Part shown: in pieces, positions 26,031 through 34,630 of the stretch | Numbering within the stretch: position 1 is the first letter of the stretch | Layout of the letters: every line of letters begins with the position of its first letter | Source: BCD1 sp965230565 | Lineage (GTDB): Bacteria; Bacteroidota; Bacteroidia; Chitinophagales; Saprospiraceae | NCBI GenBank assembly: GCA_965230565.1 | Contig: CBDDLH010000012.1 | Span: 744,001 to 808,000, forward strand | DNA length: 64,000 bases | Direction: 5' to 3' | Program-made: the position numbers and the translations under genes | The notes under the pieces: model-generated | Seen by the model: only the letters and a program-made list of their open reading frames with translations | Told to the model about the DNA's origin: nothing | The model's database searches: none

Positions 26031-26702
26031 ATGAAAAAGCTACTGCTGATGTGCTGCTTTTTGCAGTTTTTTGTCTTTTCAAATGCTCAAAGCCTCGGGT
26101 TCTCCGGTGGTGTTTTGCGGAATAATTTTTTCGATGTTAGTCCGGGCATTCATCATGACTTTTATGATTATCAGTTATTTTCCGGGTTTGGCAATACATT
26201 TGCTTTTACCTTGGATTTTGTGGAAATATGGCCCTTGCCTATGAGGTTTGCCATTCAAGTAGATAATTACCAGGGAGAAATTATTGTCCAGGGTTTTACG
26301 CCAAAAGGTTTTTTCTACGTTAATGCAGAGGTTGAAAAAAGAATTATTGCCGCAACCGTATTTCCAATAAACCTTGATCTATTCAGGTATTTAAATATCA
26401 ACCTGGGAATTCAAATGAATTTTTTGATTCACGCTAAAACCAAGGGAACCAAAAGTGTTACGAATAATACCCCAGGTGCACAAATCACTTATTTCAGTGG
26501 GGGTGGTGCAGAAATAAATACAAAATTCAACACAGGCGTGGTTGCCAGAATTGGCTGGGATCTGGCCATTTCAAAGGAATGGACTTTGGTACCTCAATAC
26601 CAGTATTATTTGGGGTTGTCGAACGATTTTAAAGGGATTTACGGTTACAACATCAAATCCATGAGACATTACCTGGGCATTGAAGTTGTGCGGTCGTTGT
26701 GA
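26031..26702 (+). CDS. Putative outer-membrane beta-barrel protein
   Basis: 223 residues from ATG 26031, chosen for the signal peptide that follows (MKKLLLMCCFLQFFVFSNAQ); the frame opens 111 bases earlier. The mature part has alternating aromatic strands (FGNTFAFTLDFVEIWPL, TGVVARIGWDLAIS, WTLVPQYQYYLGLS) and glycine turns, and ends in a strand, as in small outer-membrane porin-like proteins. The exact family was not recognised. It lies inside the interrupted DUF4350-MoxR interval. Confidence 0.6.
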   Translation: MKKLLLMCCFLQFFVFSNAQSLGFSGGVLRNNFFDVSPGIHHDFYDYQLFSGFGNTFAFTLDFVEIWPLPMRFAIQVDNYQGEIIVQGFTPKGFFYVNAEVEKRIIAATVFPINLDLFRYLNINLGIQMNFLIHAKTKGTKSVTNNTPGAQITYFSGGGAEINTKFNTGVVARIGWDLAISKEWTLVPQYQYYLGLSNDFKGIYGYNIKSMRHYLGIEVVRSL

Positions 26703-26873
26703 TATTCCTGAGTGTTTGATTAAATGCAGGACTTTGAAAAAGAAAATGCTATATTTGGGCATTGGGGTAATGGTAAAAAAGCAAATGTGGGTCAACACCG
26801 TTTCAAGACCTATTCCTTACCTTTGATCACTTAATTAATTTTTGATGGCTGATGTTGTAATCTTCCTATGCCT

Positions 26874-26894
26874 CCCGACACTTTGTGTACGGGA
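26874..26894. repeat. GTACGGG/CCCGAC palindrome R5, copy 2
   Basis: CCCGACACTTTGTGTACGGGA, 40 bases upstream of the MoxR start. See 13088, 43711 and 46400 for the other copies. Confidence 0.55.
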
Positions 26895-26932
26895 TGTTCC
26901 ATTAGCCTTCACCTCAGCCTAAAAAAGAAAAA

Positions 26933-28027
26933 ATGAGCGTTGACGAATTGAATGAAAACCCGGAATTGGAAAATAACGATCCGTTAGTACCTGAAACCAA
27001 CCAGGAAGAGTCAAGTCCCGAACTGACTGAACAGCCACCGGTAGCAGAAGAACATGAGCGCTGGCAACAGAGTCGTCTTGATCTGTCACCGGTAGTTAAT
27101 GTCGTCAATAAGGTGAAAGACGAGATTTCAAAAGTCATTGTAGGTCAGGATGAGTACATGGAGTTGTTACTGACTGCCTTATTTACGGGCGGACATGTAT
27201 TGGTAGAGGGGGTACCCGGGATTGCCAAAACCCTGATGGCTAAATTGATGGCCAAAACCCTTGATACGGAGTTTTCCCGCATTCAGTTCACCCCGGACCT
27301 TATGCCCAGTGATGTGATCGGAACTTCGGTGTTCAACATGAAGACTTCTGAGTTTACCTTTAAAAAAGGACCTATTTTCGCTAACGTTATACTTGTAGAT
27401 GAGATCAACCGTGCTCCGGCCAAGACACAAGCTGCCATGTTTGAAGTTATGGAAGAGCATCAGGTGACAGCAGATGGAAATACCTATATTTTTGAATTTC
27501 CTTTCTTCGTTGTTGCTACACAAAACCCAATTGAACAGGAAGGAACCTATAAATTACCGGAAGCACAACTCGACCGTTTTGTATTCAAAATTCACGTTGA
27601 TTATCCGGATCTGGCAGATGAAAAGGCTATCCTTAAACGCTTTGCCAACGATTTTGATATGAAGAGTGTCGGCGATATTTCTTCCGTCTTTTCTACAAAG
27701 GATGTGAAAACGTGTCGCGAACTGATCGAACAGGTTCATATTAAGGACGAATTGCTGGATTACATCGCGGGTATTGTGCACGAAACCCGTAACAACCCGG
27801 ATCTGTTTCTTGGAGCTTCTCCCCGTGCATCGCTGGCCTTGATGAAAACATCCAAAGCCATCGCTGCCATCAACGGTCGTGATTTTGTAACTCCGGACGA
27901 TATCCAGTATGTGGCTTATCCGGTTCTGAACCATCGTGTGATCCTGACCCCTGAACGGGAAATGGAAGGGGTAGATACCCGAAGCGTCCTCCAGGATATC
28001 ATGAAAAGCGTAGAAGTACCGAGATAA
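26933..28027 (+). CDS. MoxR family AAA+ ATPase
   Basis: 364 residues. An acidic, Pro/Glu-rich extension of about 50 residues precedes the AAA_3 domain. Walker A reads GVPGIAKTLMAK, Walker B is VILVDEINRAP, sensor 1 is VVATQNPIEQEGTYKLPEAQLDRF, and a lid domain has GASPRASLAL. MoxR proteins act as chaperones with VWA-domain partners. Here the partner genes DUF4129 and DUF4350 lie 1.7 kb upstream rather than adjacent. No DUF58 or VWA gene is visible downstream. Confidence 0.92.
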   Translation: MSVDELNENPELENNDPLVPETNQEESSPELTEQPPVAEEHERWQQSRLDLSPVVNVVNKVKDEISKVIVGQDEYMELLLTALFTGGHVLVEGVPGIAKTLMAKLMAKTLDTEFSRIQFTPDLMPSDVIGTSVFNMKTSEFTFKKGPIFANVILVDEINRAPAKTQAAMFEVMEEHQVTADGNTYIFEFPFFVVATQNPIEQEGTYKLPEAQLDRFVFKIHVDYPDLADEKAILKRFANDFDMKSVGDISSVFSTKDVKTCRELIEQVHIKDELLDYIAGIVHETRNNPDLFLGASPRASLALMKTSKAIAAINGRDFVTPDDIQYVAYPVLNHRVILTPEREMEGVDTRSVLQDIMKSVEVPR

Positions 28028-28293
28028 CCGTAGCACAGGTCTTTAGCCTGTGCAAATTTCTGGATTCATAATTTGATATTGAGAATTGATTATTCCTCAA
28101 TTCTTGTTATCAATTTGTTAAAATCAAGCCCCGATGCTTTTATATTTCGCTTTTTTGCGGCAAAATCCATTATTTTTATCGTTCGTCTTAACTAAAACCG
28201 ATTTTTTTCCGTTTATAAGAGTGGTCACCCCCATTGGGTGTGCAACGTTTTGTAAAAAATTACATCCTTGTTGGTGCAAGAAAATATTATATT

Positions 28294-30399
28294 ATGAAGA
28301 TGAAAAAAGGAATAATTTACCTGTCTGTTTCAGTGTTGGCAATTTTATTTTGGGCAGCAACTATGTTGCCGCAAGGGATCAACCAGGAGAAAGAGGCAGT
28401 TTTGATGCATACGATACTCCGTGGATTGGATTATATGCACTATCAACCGCGGGAAATCAATGATGATTTTTCAGAGCTCGTTTACGATAATTATATCGAT
28501 CAGCTTTTTGGTTATGGCAGATTTGTTACCAAAGAAGACTTGAAAAAACTGGAAGCTTACGAAAAGCATATCGATGATGAAGCCAGACAAGGATCTTATG
28601 AATTTTTCAACCTCTCCCTGGAGATCTTTGATGCCAACCTGGATAAAACTCAGGCATTTTACAAGGAAATACTCGCTCAACCATTCGATTTTACTGCCAA
28701 CGAAAAGGTAGAAATGGATGGGGAAAAACGCGACATACCTAAAAACGATGACCAGTTGAAGGACTTCTGGAGAAAATATCTGAAGTATGAAACCCTCTCT
28801 CGTTATGCTGATGAGCTTGAAAAGCAGCAGGAACTTGGTGAAGAAGGGGAAAAGAAATCTGAAGAAGAACTGGAAGCCGAAGCCCGCCAGGAGGTACTGG
28901 AAATGTTTGACGACTGGTATGATCGTATGCGCAAACTCAAAAGAGCGGATCGTTTGGGTTATTTCCTCAATGCTATGACCTCCATTTTTGACCCGCATAC
29001 GAATTATTTCAAACCCATTGATAAGGAGAATTTTAATATCCGTTTCAGCGGTCGTCTCGAAGGTATCGGAGCCCGATTGCTGACGGAAGATGATTATACC
29101 AAGGTGAGCAGTATCGTTGTTGGGGGACCTGCCTGGAAAGGCAAGGAACTCGAAGAGAACGATATCATCATGAAGGTGGCTCAGGAAAATGAAGAGCCTG
29201 TGGATATCAAAGGAATGGTGATCAATGATGTAGTTCAATTGATCCGTGGTGATAAAGGAACAAAGGTGACGCTGACCGTGAAGAAAGGAGATGGTACTAT
29301 TAAAGATGTTACTATTGAAAGAGATGTAGTGGTCATCGACGAACGTTTTGCCAAATCACTGATACTTGATGGAGAAAAAGAAGGAGAGAAGATAGGATAT
29401 TTGTATCTGCCAAGTTTTTATGCAGATTTTGAAAACGAAGATGGTCGTTTCTGTGCACCGGATGTCGCCAAAGAATTGGAGAAACTCAAAGCTGCGAACG
29501 TAAACGGTATTATCCTCGACCTGAGAAATAACGGAGGAGGATCATTGCGTGATGTAGTTAAAATGTCCGGATTTTTTATCGAAAGAGGACCGGTTGTTCA
29601 GGTGAAATCCAAAGGGAAAAAGCCCGAAGTGCTCAAGGATTACAATCAGAACGTCAATTATGACGGACCGCTTGTGGTGATGGTAAATTCAGGCAGCGCA
29701 TCAGCTTCTGAGATCCTGGCCGGCGCCATGCAGGATTATGGTCGTGCAGTGATCGTTGGAAGTAAGTCTACTTTTGGAAAAGGAACCGTTCAGCGTTTCA
29801 TTCCACTGGACAGAACAGTGAATGGTTATGAAGAATATAAACCTCTTGGTGACCTCAAACTGACCATGCAGAAATTCTACAGGATTGATGGAAGCTCCAC
29901 TCAGCGTAAAGGTGTTGAGCCAGACATCGTACTTCCAGACAGCTATCATTATATCAAAACAGGTGAGCGTGAAGAAAAATATAGCCTGGCCTGGGATGAG
30001 ATCGATCCTGTTGAGTATGATCAGAATGTGATGAAGGTTAGCAATATTGATGACCTGCGTAGAAACAGTGAAAAGCGTATTGCCAACAGTGAGGCTTTCC
30101 AGAAGATCCTGGAAAACGCTCGTCGCTATGAAAAACAGGAAAATGAAACAGCTTACAGTCTGAATCTGGAAACCTACCTGAAAGAAAAAGAAAAGCAGGA
30201 TAAAGAATCAGAGTTGTACAAAAATATGTTCAAAACGGAAGTTGTTGATGGTATTAGAAACCTTGAGGTAGACTTACCATCCATCCATGCTGACGAATCC
30301 AAGGAAGCCAGGAATACTGATTGGATCAAGTCCGTTTCTAAAGATATTTACATCGATGAGACTTTGAAAATTATGTCTGATTTGATCAAGCAGTCGTAG
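28294..30399 (+). CDS. Tail-specific protease, Prc type (S41)
   Basis: 701 residues from ATG 28294 (KMKKGIIYLSVSVLAILFW, signal or anchor). A DUF3340-like helical N-terminal domain precedes a PDZ domain (about 255-330) and the S41 core. The catalytic Ser is near residue 470 in NSGSASASEI and the Lys near 496 in STFGKGTVQ. LDLRNNGGGS carries the oxyanion region. C-terminal helices rich in Lys and Glu follow, as in E. coli Prc. It probably degrades or trims periplasmic proteins. A terminator follows at 30426. Confidence 0.93.
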   Translation: MKMKKGIIYLSVSVLAILFWAATMLPQGINQEKEAVLMHTILRGLDYMHYQPREINDDFSELVYDNYIDQLFGYGRFVTKEDLKKLEAYEKHIDDEARQGSYEFFNLSLEIFDANLDKTQAFYKEILAQPFDFTANEKVEMDGEKRDIPKNDDQLKDFWRKYLKYETLSRYADELEKQQELGEEGEKKSEEELEAEARQEVLEMFDDWYDRMRKLKRADRLGYFLNAMTSIFDPHTNYFKPIDKENFNIRFSGRLEGIGARLLTEDDYTKVSSIVVGGPAWKGKELEENDIIMKVAQENEEPVDIKGMVINDVVQLIRGDKGTKVTLTVKKGDGTIKDVTIERDVVVIDERFAKSLILDGEKEGEKIGYLYLPSFYADFENEDGRFCAPDVAKELEKLKAANVNGIILDLRNNGGGSLRDVVKMSGFFIERGPVVQVKSKGKKPEVLKDYNQNVNYDGPLVVMVNSGSASASEILAGAMQDYGRAVIVGSKSTFGKGTVQRFIPLDRTVNGYEEYKPLGDLKLTMQKFYRIDGSSTQRKGVEPDIVLPDSYHYIKTGEREEKYSLAWDEIDPVEYDQNVMKVSNIDDLRRNSEKRIANSEAFQKILENARRYEKQENETAYSLNLETYLKEKEKQDKESELYKNMFKTEVVDGIRNLEVDLPSIHADESKEARNTDWIKSVSKDIYIDETLKIMSDLIKQS

Positions 30400-30425
30400 G
30401 TCGAAGTAAAAAATACTCGATGAAT

Positions 30426-30470
30426 AAAAATCCCCGGTTCCGCATTTTCGGAACCGGGGATTTTTGTTTT
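30426..30470 (+). terminator. Rho-independent terminator
   Basis: AAAAATCCCCGGTTCCG pairs with CGGAACCGGGGATTTTT around a short loop, followed by more T. It lies 27 bases past the Prc stop. Confidence 0.9.
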
Positions 30471-30525
30471 ACAGGCAAGGACTTTCTTTGATTCGTGAGG
30501 AAAGGCCTTAAGGCCTGTCGAAGTA

Positions 30526-30559
30526 GGTGTGTTTTTTACACACCGGCTTGAAAGCCGGC
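30526..30559. repeat. Double-hairpin repeat R4, copy 2
   Basis: GGTGTGTTTTTTACACACC followed by GCCGGCTTGAAAGCCGGC, in the opposite orientation to 13014-13055. It lies just downstream of the minus-strand SUMF1-like gene. Confidence 0.55.
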
Positions 30560-30577
30560 GTAATTGAGTTTGTAAGG

Positions 30578-31996
30578 TTACTTACTCCGCACCAATCTCG
30601 TCCCATAAGCATTCGACCTTAAGGTACCATGCCAGCCGCCATACGGCCGATAAGCTATAGGACTAAACGGATTATACTCATGATAAGCCCGTTCGTAGCC
30701 ATAAAAACCTCCGCCTCGGAAACCTACTCCGCCGGAATCTTCTTCCCCGGTCGGCCAATCGGAATTGGTTGCAACGCCTTCATCTGACAAAATTCCATCC
30801 CCGTGAGTGCCTGTAAAGCTTCTGCCATTGGGATGTCCGATAGAAACCATTCTTTCCCACATGCTTCCTGCAAGGTCCATCACCCAATAATAAGAAGCCC
30901 CAAAATGAACCTTTCTTTTGTTATAAAGATCGGCTTCAGTCCATTGGTTCAGCATCACCAATTCGCCATCCCTGTTGGGCAACCTTTGAATTTTTGCTTT
31001 GTCATCGGCTCCCCAGGGGTATTCCTTTGCAACCGGCTCCGATGAGCCACGACAAGCTTTTGTGAATTCAAATTCCGTCATGGGCCGCAATCCGGACCAG
31101 TCCGCAAAGGCCATGGCGTCTTCCCAACTTAAGAATGCACAGGGTTTATCTGGAAAAGGAGTATGGAATTGGCCATCTTTCTCGGAAATGGTTCCTCCTA
31201 ATTCATAATAATATTTAGCTTCGAAATTGAGTCTGTTCTTTAACTGACTGGTATCCAGTAAATTTAGAAATTGCACATATTGACCTTCCGTGATTTCGTA
31301 TTTCATGATGTAAAAGGGAGCAACGCCTTTGGGGAATGTGGCAGGAATGGTGCCTTGTTGATCTCCTTCATAACCTTTCGGAGTTTGGTAGAAAAGGTCT
31401 CCGTTTTTTCCTACTTCCAAAATCTGATCTTCCGAAGTTATTTCCACCAATTGATCAAACGCTCCATTTTTATCAGGCTTGTAAAAGCTGCCGAACTTCA
31501 ATGCTTCCGGCGAAGGGTCTCCCAAAGTAAAACCGCCTTGCGGGATTTCAACCATTTCAATACCATAAGCTAATAATCTTGTACCTATAAGCTTCAGCCC
31601 TTCAAAGTCTTCCCTGTCCAGGGCCACTTTCAGGGAAATTTCGATATCGCCACGGTAAGGAGAATCGACAGAAATGAACAAACCAGTCCTGTCAGCAGGT
31701 ACCTCGATTTCCATCCCTTTGCTGTCATTAAAAAAGTTTGAAACAACTGAATGTCCGCTTTGGGCCACTTTGATGTGGCGACATGTTGCGTTATAAGGCA
31801 GTGCTTTAAAAAAAATCCAGGCGGCATCATGATTCCTTTCGTGTTTCCAGGAATTTTCCCAACTCAGGTTGAAAACGGCGTAACAGGCTTCGTTTTCCAT
31901 GTAGAGTATTGGCTGGGATAATTGGATGTTACTGGCGGTTAACAGGTAGGTCCAAAAAATGGCTGCACCTGTAATAAGTGTTCTTAATTTGTACAT
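30578..31996 (-). CDS. SUMF1/formylglycine-generating enzyme-like secreted protein
   Basis: 472 residues. A signal peptide (about 1-21) precedes a beta-rich region of about 140 residues without a recognised fold. The SUMF1 domain spans about 150-470: MVEIPQGGFTLGD, YIMKYEITEGQYVQFLN, PCAFLSWEDAMAFADWSGLRPMTE, WVMDLAGSMWERMVS and FRGGGFYG, ending GTRLVRSK. True sulfatase-activating enzymes need a Cys pair that is not obvious here, so it may have the fold only, as in GldK- and PvdO-like proteins. Confidence 0.8.
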   Translation of the reverse strand: MYKLRTLITGAAIFWTYLLTASNIQLSQPILYMENEACYAVFNLSWENSWKHERNHDAAWIFFKALPYNATCRHIKVAQSGHSVVSNFFNDSKGMEIEVPADRTGLFISVDSPYRGDIEISLKVALDREDFEGLKLIGTRLLAYGIEMVEIPQGGFTLGDPSPEALKFGSFYKPDKNGAFDQLVEITSEDQILEVGKNGDLFYQTPKGYEGDQQGTIPATFPKGVAPFYIMKYEITEGQYVQFLNLLDTSQLKNRLNFEAKYYYELGGTISEKDGQFHTPFPDKPCAFLSWEDAMAFADWSGLRPMTEFEFTKACRGSSEPVAKEYPWGADDKAKIQRLPNRDGELVMLNQWTEADLYNKRKVHFGASYYWVMDLAGSMWERMVSIGHPNGRSFTGTHGDGILSDEGVATNSDWPTGEEDSGGVGFRGGGFYGYERAYHEYNPFSPIAYRPYGGWHGTLRSNAYGTRLVRSK

Positions 31997-32180
31997 AGTC
32001 GGGTGTTTTTTTCTAAACTTTAAGAATGATTAGAAAAATTAATAATTAATTCAAGTTGCGGGTTACAGGTTTCTGGTTACGGGTTGAAAATTGGAGGATT
32101 CTGGAAATTCATTTTCGGCTTTGTCCACTTGATTCTTAAACCCTTTGAAAAAGAGGAGCTTTCACTACCATCTTGTTACC

Positions 32181-33497
32181 CTAAAAGGATATTATCAGCT
32201 TATCGCGTTCCACGCCCATATAATCCAATGTGAGATTACAAAGCGTTTTAACCCCCAGCTTCATACCACTTTCATCGATATAAAAATCAGGCGTATGGTG
32301 TGGCCCCGCCTCTGCAGGATCTTTGCCTTCTGGCAACCCTCCGACAAAAAGGAACAGCCCGGGAACTTCTCTGGCATAAAAAGAGAAATCCTCGGCACCT
32401 GTTCTCGCTTTGGAGAGGATTACGTTCTCAACTCCTGCTGTTCTTTGGAGGGTAGGCAGCATTTGTGCCGTCAGTTCGGGGTCGTTGTAGGTAACCGGAT
32501 AACCCTTTTCGATAATCACTTCGGCAGTCGCTCCCCAGCTTTCGGCGATTTTGGTGGCTGTCAGCCGAATTTTTTCATGGATGGTCTTTTGCATTTCTTC
32601 ATCCAGGGTACGAATGGTGCCGATCATCTGAACCTCTTCCGGGATGATATTGCTCCGAACACCTCCTTCGATTTTGCCAATGCTGATTACGGCTGCTTCT
32701 TTCGTCAGGTGGGTTTGACGACTGACGATGTGTTGAAGACCCTGGATAATTTGTGCTGAGATAGTAATAGGATCGATGCCCGTCCAGGGAGTTGAGCCAT
32801 GAGTCTGTTTGCCTTTGACGTTAATGACAAGCCTGTTAACGGCGGCCAGGGCTCCACCGGGTTTGTATTTGATTTTACCTACTTCAGTTAATGAGTTGAT
32901 GTGCAATCCAAAAATGACATCAACTTTGTTGTTTTTTAAAACGCCTTCTTTGACCATGAGTTCTGCACCACCTTCCTCTCCCGGAGGGGCTCCTTCTTCA
33001 GCAGGTTGGAAGATAAAAACCACCGTTCCGCGAAGATCTTTTTGCAATCCGGTCAGAATTTCTGCTGCTCCCATCAACATGGCTACATGAGTATCATGGC
33101 CGCAGGCATGCATTACCCCAACTTCTTTGCCGAGGTAGGTGGATTTTACCTTGGATGCAAAGGCTATGGGTGCTCTTTCGGTAACCGGTAAAGCATCCAT
33201 ATCCGCTCTTAAGGCTACCACCGGACCAGGGTGGCTACCCTTGAGAATGCCTACTACTCCGGTATGGGCGATTCCCGTTTGAACTTCCATGCCAAGACCT
33301 TTTAGGTGGGCTGCAATTTTTTCGGCTGTTTTGAATTCTCTGTTGCTCAACTCAGGAAATTCATGGAAATGCCTGCGCCATTCGATCACTTTAGAATCAA
33401 TAGCTGTGGAACTTTCTGAAATGGTATTATAGGATACCTGACCGTTGGAAATTCCGAAACAAAACAATAGTAAGCTGAAGAGTACAATTCTTTTCAT
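32181..33497 (-). CDS. M20 family amidohydrolase, secreted
   Basis: 438 residues. A signal peptide (about 1-20) and then the peptidase M20D fold shared by hippurate hydrolases and IAA-amino-acid hydrolases. Metal-site motifs: ADMDALPVTE, MHACGHDTHVAML (His and Asp ligands), QPAEEGAPPGEEGGA (catalytic Glu), FGLHINS and a C-terminal GAEDFSFYA. It probably hydrolyses N-acyl amino acids in the periplasm. Same direction as the SUMF1-like gene but separated by 184 bases of repeat text. Confidence 0.92.
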   Translation of the reverse strand: MKRIVLFSLLLFCFGISNGQVSYNTISESSTAIDSKVIEWRRHFHEFPELSNREFKTAEKIAAHLKGLGMEVQTGIAHTGVVGILKGSHPGPVVALRADMDALPVTERAPIAFASKVKSTYLGKEVGVMHACGHDTHVAMLMGAAEILTGLQKDLRGTVVFIFQPAEEGAPPGEEGGAELMVKEGVLKNNKVDVIFGLHINSLTEVGKIKYKPGGALAAVNRLVINVKGKQTHGSTPWTGIDPITISAQIIQGLQHIVSRQTHLTKEAAVISIGKIEGGVRSNIIPEEVQMIGTIRTLDEEMQKTIHEKIRLTATKIAESWGATAEVIIEKGYPVTYNDPELTAQMLPTLQRTAGVENVILSKARTGAEDFSFYAREVPGLFLFVGGLPEGKDPAEAGPHHTPDFYIDESGMKLGVKTLCNLTLDYMGVERDKLIISF

Positions 33498-33642
33498 GGT
33501 TATCGTTTTAGCGGGATGTTTGGTGCAAGTTGTGGATTAATCTGAAGTGTTTCAGGAACAAGATACCAAAAATTGGGAATTAGGCAGGCGCTTTAATTGG
33601 ATGTAACGCTAAGAGAGGGAAGGTACAGCAATGATTGCAGAT

Positions 33643-33680
33643 AAAAAAAGCCGGCCGCTGATTTTCCAGCGGCCGGCTTT
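33643..33680 (-). terminator. Rho-independent terminator
   Basis: AAAGCCGGCCGCTG pairs with CAGCGGCCGGCTTT around a short loop. A run of seven T follows on the minus strand. It ends the 33732-34067 transcript before the M20 gene. Confidence 0.88.
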
Positions 33681-33731
33681 ACTTTTTTATTAGTGATTTC
33701 ATTTACCTCTGAGGGGTAAAACAAATTCAAT

Positions 33732-34067
33732 TTATCGTTTACTGATTCTTTTCGTAACTATTGATTTCGACTTCCTGTCGGAAAATTGTACCAGATAAAT
33801 ACCTTTTGGCAGATCTCCTACGTAATAATTCCTTCCTTTGAGGTAGTCGTAAGTTTTCACAGTTTTTCCAACGAGGTTGAATATCTGTACTTTTTCAATA
33901 TCATCATGGTGACTTACCTTGAGGTTGTCAACCACAGGATTGGGGTATACCTGAATATCGATCTTTTCGCTTTGAAAGTCGACTTTAAGCCTGTCGTTAA
34001 AGCTGGTTTGACTAAAGGCTGTCAGGGTGAACAATGTAAAAAAAAGTAATAGTACAGTTTGCTTCAT
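33732..34067 (-). CDS. Minimal secreted protein: signal peptide plus T9SS type A sorting domain
   Basis: 111 residues only. A signal peptide (MKQTVLLLFFTLFTLTAFSQ) is followed by about 17 residues and then a complete T9SS type A domain: IQVYPNPVVDNLKVSH, VQIFNLVGKTVKTY, DLPKGIYLVQF and a basic KRISKR end. There is no cargo domain. It could be a small surface peptide, a decoy or regulator of the secretion and attachment machinery, or the remnant of a larger protein. It has its own terminator, so it looks like an intact gene. Confidence 0.8.
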   Translation of the reverse strand: MKQTVLLLFFTLFTLTAFSQTSFNDRLKVDFQSEKIDIQVYPNPVVDNLKVSHHDDIEKVQIFNLVGKTVKTYDYLKGRNYYVGDLPKGIYLVQFSDRKSKSIVTKRISKR

Positions 34068-34630
34068 AAGCTGGGATTTTTCACAGGGATGAAAAAGGAT
34101 TATGATTTAGAGACTACAAAATAACGGAAAAATGTCAGAACATCAAGGCACCCCCTGTTATTTTTAGAATAATTTAACAGTTTGATTTATAATAAAAAAG
34201 GGAATATTGAGTTACGGTTGGTTGTCCTCCAATGAAGTATTGGAATGGTCGGGGAGGGGAAAGAACCGTTGAGTTGAGGGAACGGGCGTTTTAAATTTAC
34301 TAAATCTGCTATCCAGATTTTAGTCGTGACAAGTGTTAAAAACCTGCTTTGCCTGAAAATTTTATAATATTTAAAACTTCAAATCGTTTTTCTAGGGCTT
34401 AAAACCTGAAGTTCCGCTAGGGGAGGTAAAATGTTAATGAACTAAACTCCGTTCATAATTCAAAATAACATAAGACATAGAGAGGTGTACAGCTGACTAA
34501 AATTAACGGGCTAAATCGTATTTATGTCCTTGTCAATGTATATTTTTGTCGCTCATTCTACACATGGCAATAAAGGAGGCAGCTTTTATCTGCATTCCTG
34601 TGTCCTATTGCCAAACCATAATAAAAAACA
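34068..34630. other. Long leader upstream of the SprB-like gene
   Basis: 563 bases with no credible gene. Near the right end, TGGCAATA (34565-34572) and TATTGCCA (34606-34613) form an 8-bp stem enclosing GGCAG/CTGCA, 17 bases before the start codon, so the mRNA leader can fold. No known riboswitch was recognised. Confidence 0.4.

Noticed and set aside
28471..29238. 255-codon minus-strand frame inside the Prc gene
   Set aside because: Mirror frame of a clear S41 protease; the residue pattern is that of reversed codons.
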